Shown: positions 62,404-64,000 of the stretch, piece by piece
How positions within the stretch are numbered: the stretch's first letter is position 1
How the letters are laid out: each line of letters starts with the position of its first letter
Assembly: GCA_020634235.1 (NCBI GenBank)
Contig: JACKCB010000005.1
Location: 167,758-231,757 of the forward strand
Origin: Ardenticatenaceae bacterium
GTDB lineage: Bacteria > Chloroflexota > Anaerolineae > Promineifilales > Promineifilaceae
Reading direction: 5' to 3'
Length of the DNA stretch: 64,000 nucleotides
The notes under the pieces: generated by a model
What the model was told of the DNA's origin: nothing
The model's input: only the letters and a program-made list of their open reading frames with translations
Databases searched by the model: none
Translations under genes and position numbers: made by a program

Positions 62404-62787
62404 TCAAGGGGCGGATGCCGCTTCACGCCGTGACTGTCTTTGCTTGCGCTGCCAGCCACCGAGTAGACGGCCAATCTCATCCAGACGGCGGGCGGCGTGC
62501 TCATACTGACCCAAACTGATGCACTGCAAATCAAAACTGAGTCGCACGTACAGGCGGATCTTGTTCAGCGTCCCGTCAGCGAGCGCCAGCCGCTCTACCT
62601 GTACCGACGGGTCCATCACTGCCTCCAAAATCAGGTCGTAGAAATCCAAGGCCAGCTTGCCCAGCCTTTCGGCCAGCAGAAAACGTTGCGACTTGGGGAA
62701 TTTCAAGGTTGTGGGAATGAGCCACAACAAGAAATCATAGGTCTTAACAAACAGAGGCGATTGTGGACGAGGATCATCTGGTTTCAT
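62404..62787 (-). CDS. avd: DGR accessory protein Avd (four-helix bundle)
   Basis: A 127-residue helical protein: LFVKTYDFLLWLIPTTLKFP, KSQRFLLAERLGKLALDFYD, then DGTLNKIRLYVRLSFDLQCI and YEHAARRLDEIGRLLGGWQR. This is the Avd / four-helix-bundle family (S23-like) that binds the reverse transcriptase as a basic pentamer and is needed for mutagenic retrohoming. Its ATG overlaps the RT stop (ATGA). Start at 62787; the earlier frame lies within the RT gene. Confidence 0.92.
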   Translation of the reverse strand: MKPDDPRPQSPLFVKTYDFLLWLIPTTLKFPKSQRFLLAERLGKLALDFYDLILEAVMDPSVQVERLALADGTLNKIRLYVRLSFDLQCISLGQYEHAARRLDEIGRLLGGWQRKQRQSRREAASAP

Positions 62788-63854
62788 CGCGGTGACCTCA
62801 GAGGATAATCGCTGAACAGCCGTTGGCGCAAACGCCAGGTATCGCCGTGGGCCGCATGGGCAATCCAACTGCGTACCGACTGATGCACCGCCTCCAGGGG
62901 CAGATTACCGGCCTGGAAAGCGGCGCGCTGGTGACGAAAGCGGCCCACAAAGCGGCGAATGCTGCTGCGGCGCAGGCGGCGATGGGTAGGATAGATGCGG
63001 AAACCGCAGAAGTCTACGCCTACTTTCACTGGAGAAACCAGGCGCTTCTGCGGATGGAGCAGCAGCCGCAAGCGGGTAGCCAGGAACTGTTCAATGGCGG
63101 TCCGCCAGGCCTGGAGCTGCGCCTTGTCATCGCTGAACAGCAAGAAATCGTCCATGTAACGCATATATGCCGGGCAGCGCAGGGTGTGTTTGGCAAACAT
63201 ATCCAGTTCATGCAGATAGACGTTGGCCCAGAACTGGCTGGTCAGGTTGCCAATGGGCAGCCCTCTGGGACGGTTAAGGGCAAACAAATCATCCCCGGCG
63301 AAACAGGTTTGGGGTGATTCGGCGGCCAGCACGCCCACGCTGCCCAGCAATATCTGGTCAATAAGCCACAGTACCTGGCGGTCGGCAATGCGCCGGGCCA
63401 ACAGGCTGCGCAGAATCTCGTGGTCGATGGCCGGGAAGTATTTGACAATGTCGCCGTGGAACACGTAGCGCCAGCGGCGTATCCAGGCCTGGCACTGGTC
63501 CAGCGCTTTGTGGGTGCCTTTGCCCACCCGGCAAGCGTAGCTGGTATGAATGAAACGAGCCTCCCAAATGGGTTCAATCACCCTGCACAGAGCATGGTGG
63601 ACCACCCTGTCAGGAAAGGGGGCGGCGCTAACCAGCCGGCGTTTGGGTTCGTGGATATAGAAGTTCGTATAGGGGCCGGGGCAGTACGTTTGTTCTTGCA
63701 GCTCCTCGGCCAGACGCAGCAGATTATGCTCCAGATTGAGTTCAAAGTCGGCCACCGCGGCCCGGCCACGTTTGCCTTTGCGGGCGGCACGGAAGGCGCG
63801 GTAGAGCGCATCAAAGCGACAGATATCGGGGTAGAGATGCCGGTAGCTCTTCAT
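62784..63854 (-). CDS. DGR reverse transcriptase
   Basis: A 356-residue RT from the ATG at 63854 (MKSYRHLYPDICRFDALYRA). Motifs in order: FIHTSYACRVGKGTHKALDQ, catalytic HGDIVKYFPAIDH (first Asp), IGNLTSQFWANVYLHELDMF, which contains the DGR-type (I/V)GxxxSQ motif, and YMRYMDDFLLF (YMDD catalytic pair). DGR RTs copy TR RNA with frequent errors at A and place the product in VR. It is first in RT-avd-TR, an order less common than avd-TR-RT. A GTG at 63875 is an alternative start. No maturase or endonuclease domain, so it is not a group II intron. Confidence 0.93.
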   Translation of the reverse strand: MKSYRHLYPDICRFDALYRAFRAARKGKRGRAAVADFELNLEHNLLRLAEELQEQTYCPGPYTNFYIHEPKRRLVSAAPFPDRVVHHALCRVIEPIWEARFIHTSYACRVGKGTHKALDQCQAWIRRWRYVFHGDIVKYFPAIDHEILRSLLARRIADRQVLWLIDQILLGSVGVLAAESPQTCFAGDDLFALNRPRGLPIGNLTSQFWANVYLHELDMFAKHTLRCPAYMRYMDDFLLFSDDKAQLQAWRTAIEQFLATRLRLLLHPQKRLVSPVKVGVDFCGFRIYPTHRRLRRSSIRRFVGRFRHQRAAFQAGNLPLEAVHQSVRSWIAHAAHGDTWRLRQRLFSDYPLRSPR

Positions 63855-63899
63855 AAACCAGGCGTACCTTCTCACTAAATCGCTAAATCGTCATTGAAC

Positions 63900-63951
63900 A
63901 ACGAGGCCTGAGCTTGTCGAAGGCCGGCCTTCGACAAGCTCAGGCCTCGTT
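63900..63951. repeat. Perfect 52-bp palindrome upstream of the RT gene
   Basis: Left arm 63900-63925 (AACGAGGCCTGAGCTTGTCG + AAGGCC) and right arm 63926-63951 are exact complements with no spacer. It consists of two CTGAGCTTGTCGAAGG elements head to head. It lies 46 bp upstream of the RT start. Confidence 0.92.
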
Positions 63952-64000
63952 ACCCAGAATATTGAGATGTTACAGCCAGACCGCCACAAAACGCAACGTA

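Noticed and set aside
62154..62534. A 126-codon minus-strand frame across the template repeat as a protein gene
   Set aside because: It overlaps avd in another frame and its protein-like section is explained by the TR, which copies the coding frame of a distant VR.
62784..63854. Group II intron reverse transcriptase
   Set aside because: No X/maturase or endonuclease domain, and Avd plus TR are adjacent.

Overview
The window reads as chromosomal DNA of a high-GC, mesophilic Chloroflexota bacterium, most like Anaerolineae/Caldilineae. This is inferred from lipoprotein linkers of the 'TRVVE' repeat type, LysM/CAP surface proteins, a large LuxR/MalT ATPase regulator, CTGAGCTTGTCGAAGG interspersed repeats, and a very abundant decamer palindrome CCCGGCCGGG. 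I counted roughly 70 copies of it by eye, inside and between genes. No rRNA or tRNA gene was recognised.

Layout. 1-291: N-terminus of a Tex-like RNA-binding protein, cut by the window edge. 336-6391: complete Mrp/Mnh multisubunit Na+/H+ antiporter operon (AB fusion-C-D-E-F-G). 6662-12223: membrane-anchored alpha/beta hydrolase, then an AttEFGH-like ABC export cassette (CrtC/AttH lipocalin-like protein, fused FtsX permease, LolD-like ATPase), with a divergent thioredoxin-fold protein. 12886-13560: folE. 14037-21986: lower-GC accessory island with an ANT(6)-like nucleotidyltransferase, aldo/keto reductase, lipoprotein, membrane protein, NUDIX, HigBA toxin-antitoxin, an ABC-transporter relic, a P-loop kinase, a QueG-like Fe-S protein bracketed by a perfect 22-bp inverted repeat, and a wrecked LLM-class oxidoreductase containing a 4 x 29 bp tandem array. 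22026-28502: Rph-like dikinase, CPBP protease, small ORF, LuxR-family regulator. 28741-31583: rpsO and pnp with a large structured RNA in the pnp leader. 31785-41744: MFS transporter, CAP-LysM protein, aminotransferase, saccharopine dehydrogenase-like protein, HDAC-like deacetylase, two membrane proteins, surE.

41927-53185 is a phosphate regulon: phoP-phoR, a tyrosine phosphatase-like gene, pstS-pstC-pstA-pstB, and two phoU genes flanking an arsC. Two arrays of GTTAAC elements with an 11-bp period look like PhoP boxes. PstA is unusual: a PstS-like binding domain lies between TM1 and the permease core, with its C-terminal half placed before its N-terminal half (a circular permutation).

53316-60837: glycoside hydrolase-like protein, five-haem cytochrome, membrane glycosyltransferase-like protein, 51-bp palindromic tandem repeats, UvrD-like helicase. 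60949-63951: HepT/MntA toxin-antitoxin pair next to a diversity-generating retroelement (DGR) core in the order reverse transcriptase - avd - template repeat. No variable-region target is visible here, so the DGR would act in trans. A perfect 52-bp palindrome lies upstream of the reverse transcriptase.

Several genes (mntA, higB, CAP-LysM, the LuxR regulator, the thioredoxin-fold gene) have a -10 hexamer exactly 6 nt before ATG, suggesting leaderless transcripts.
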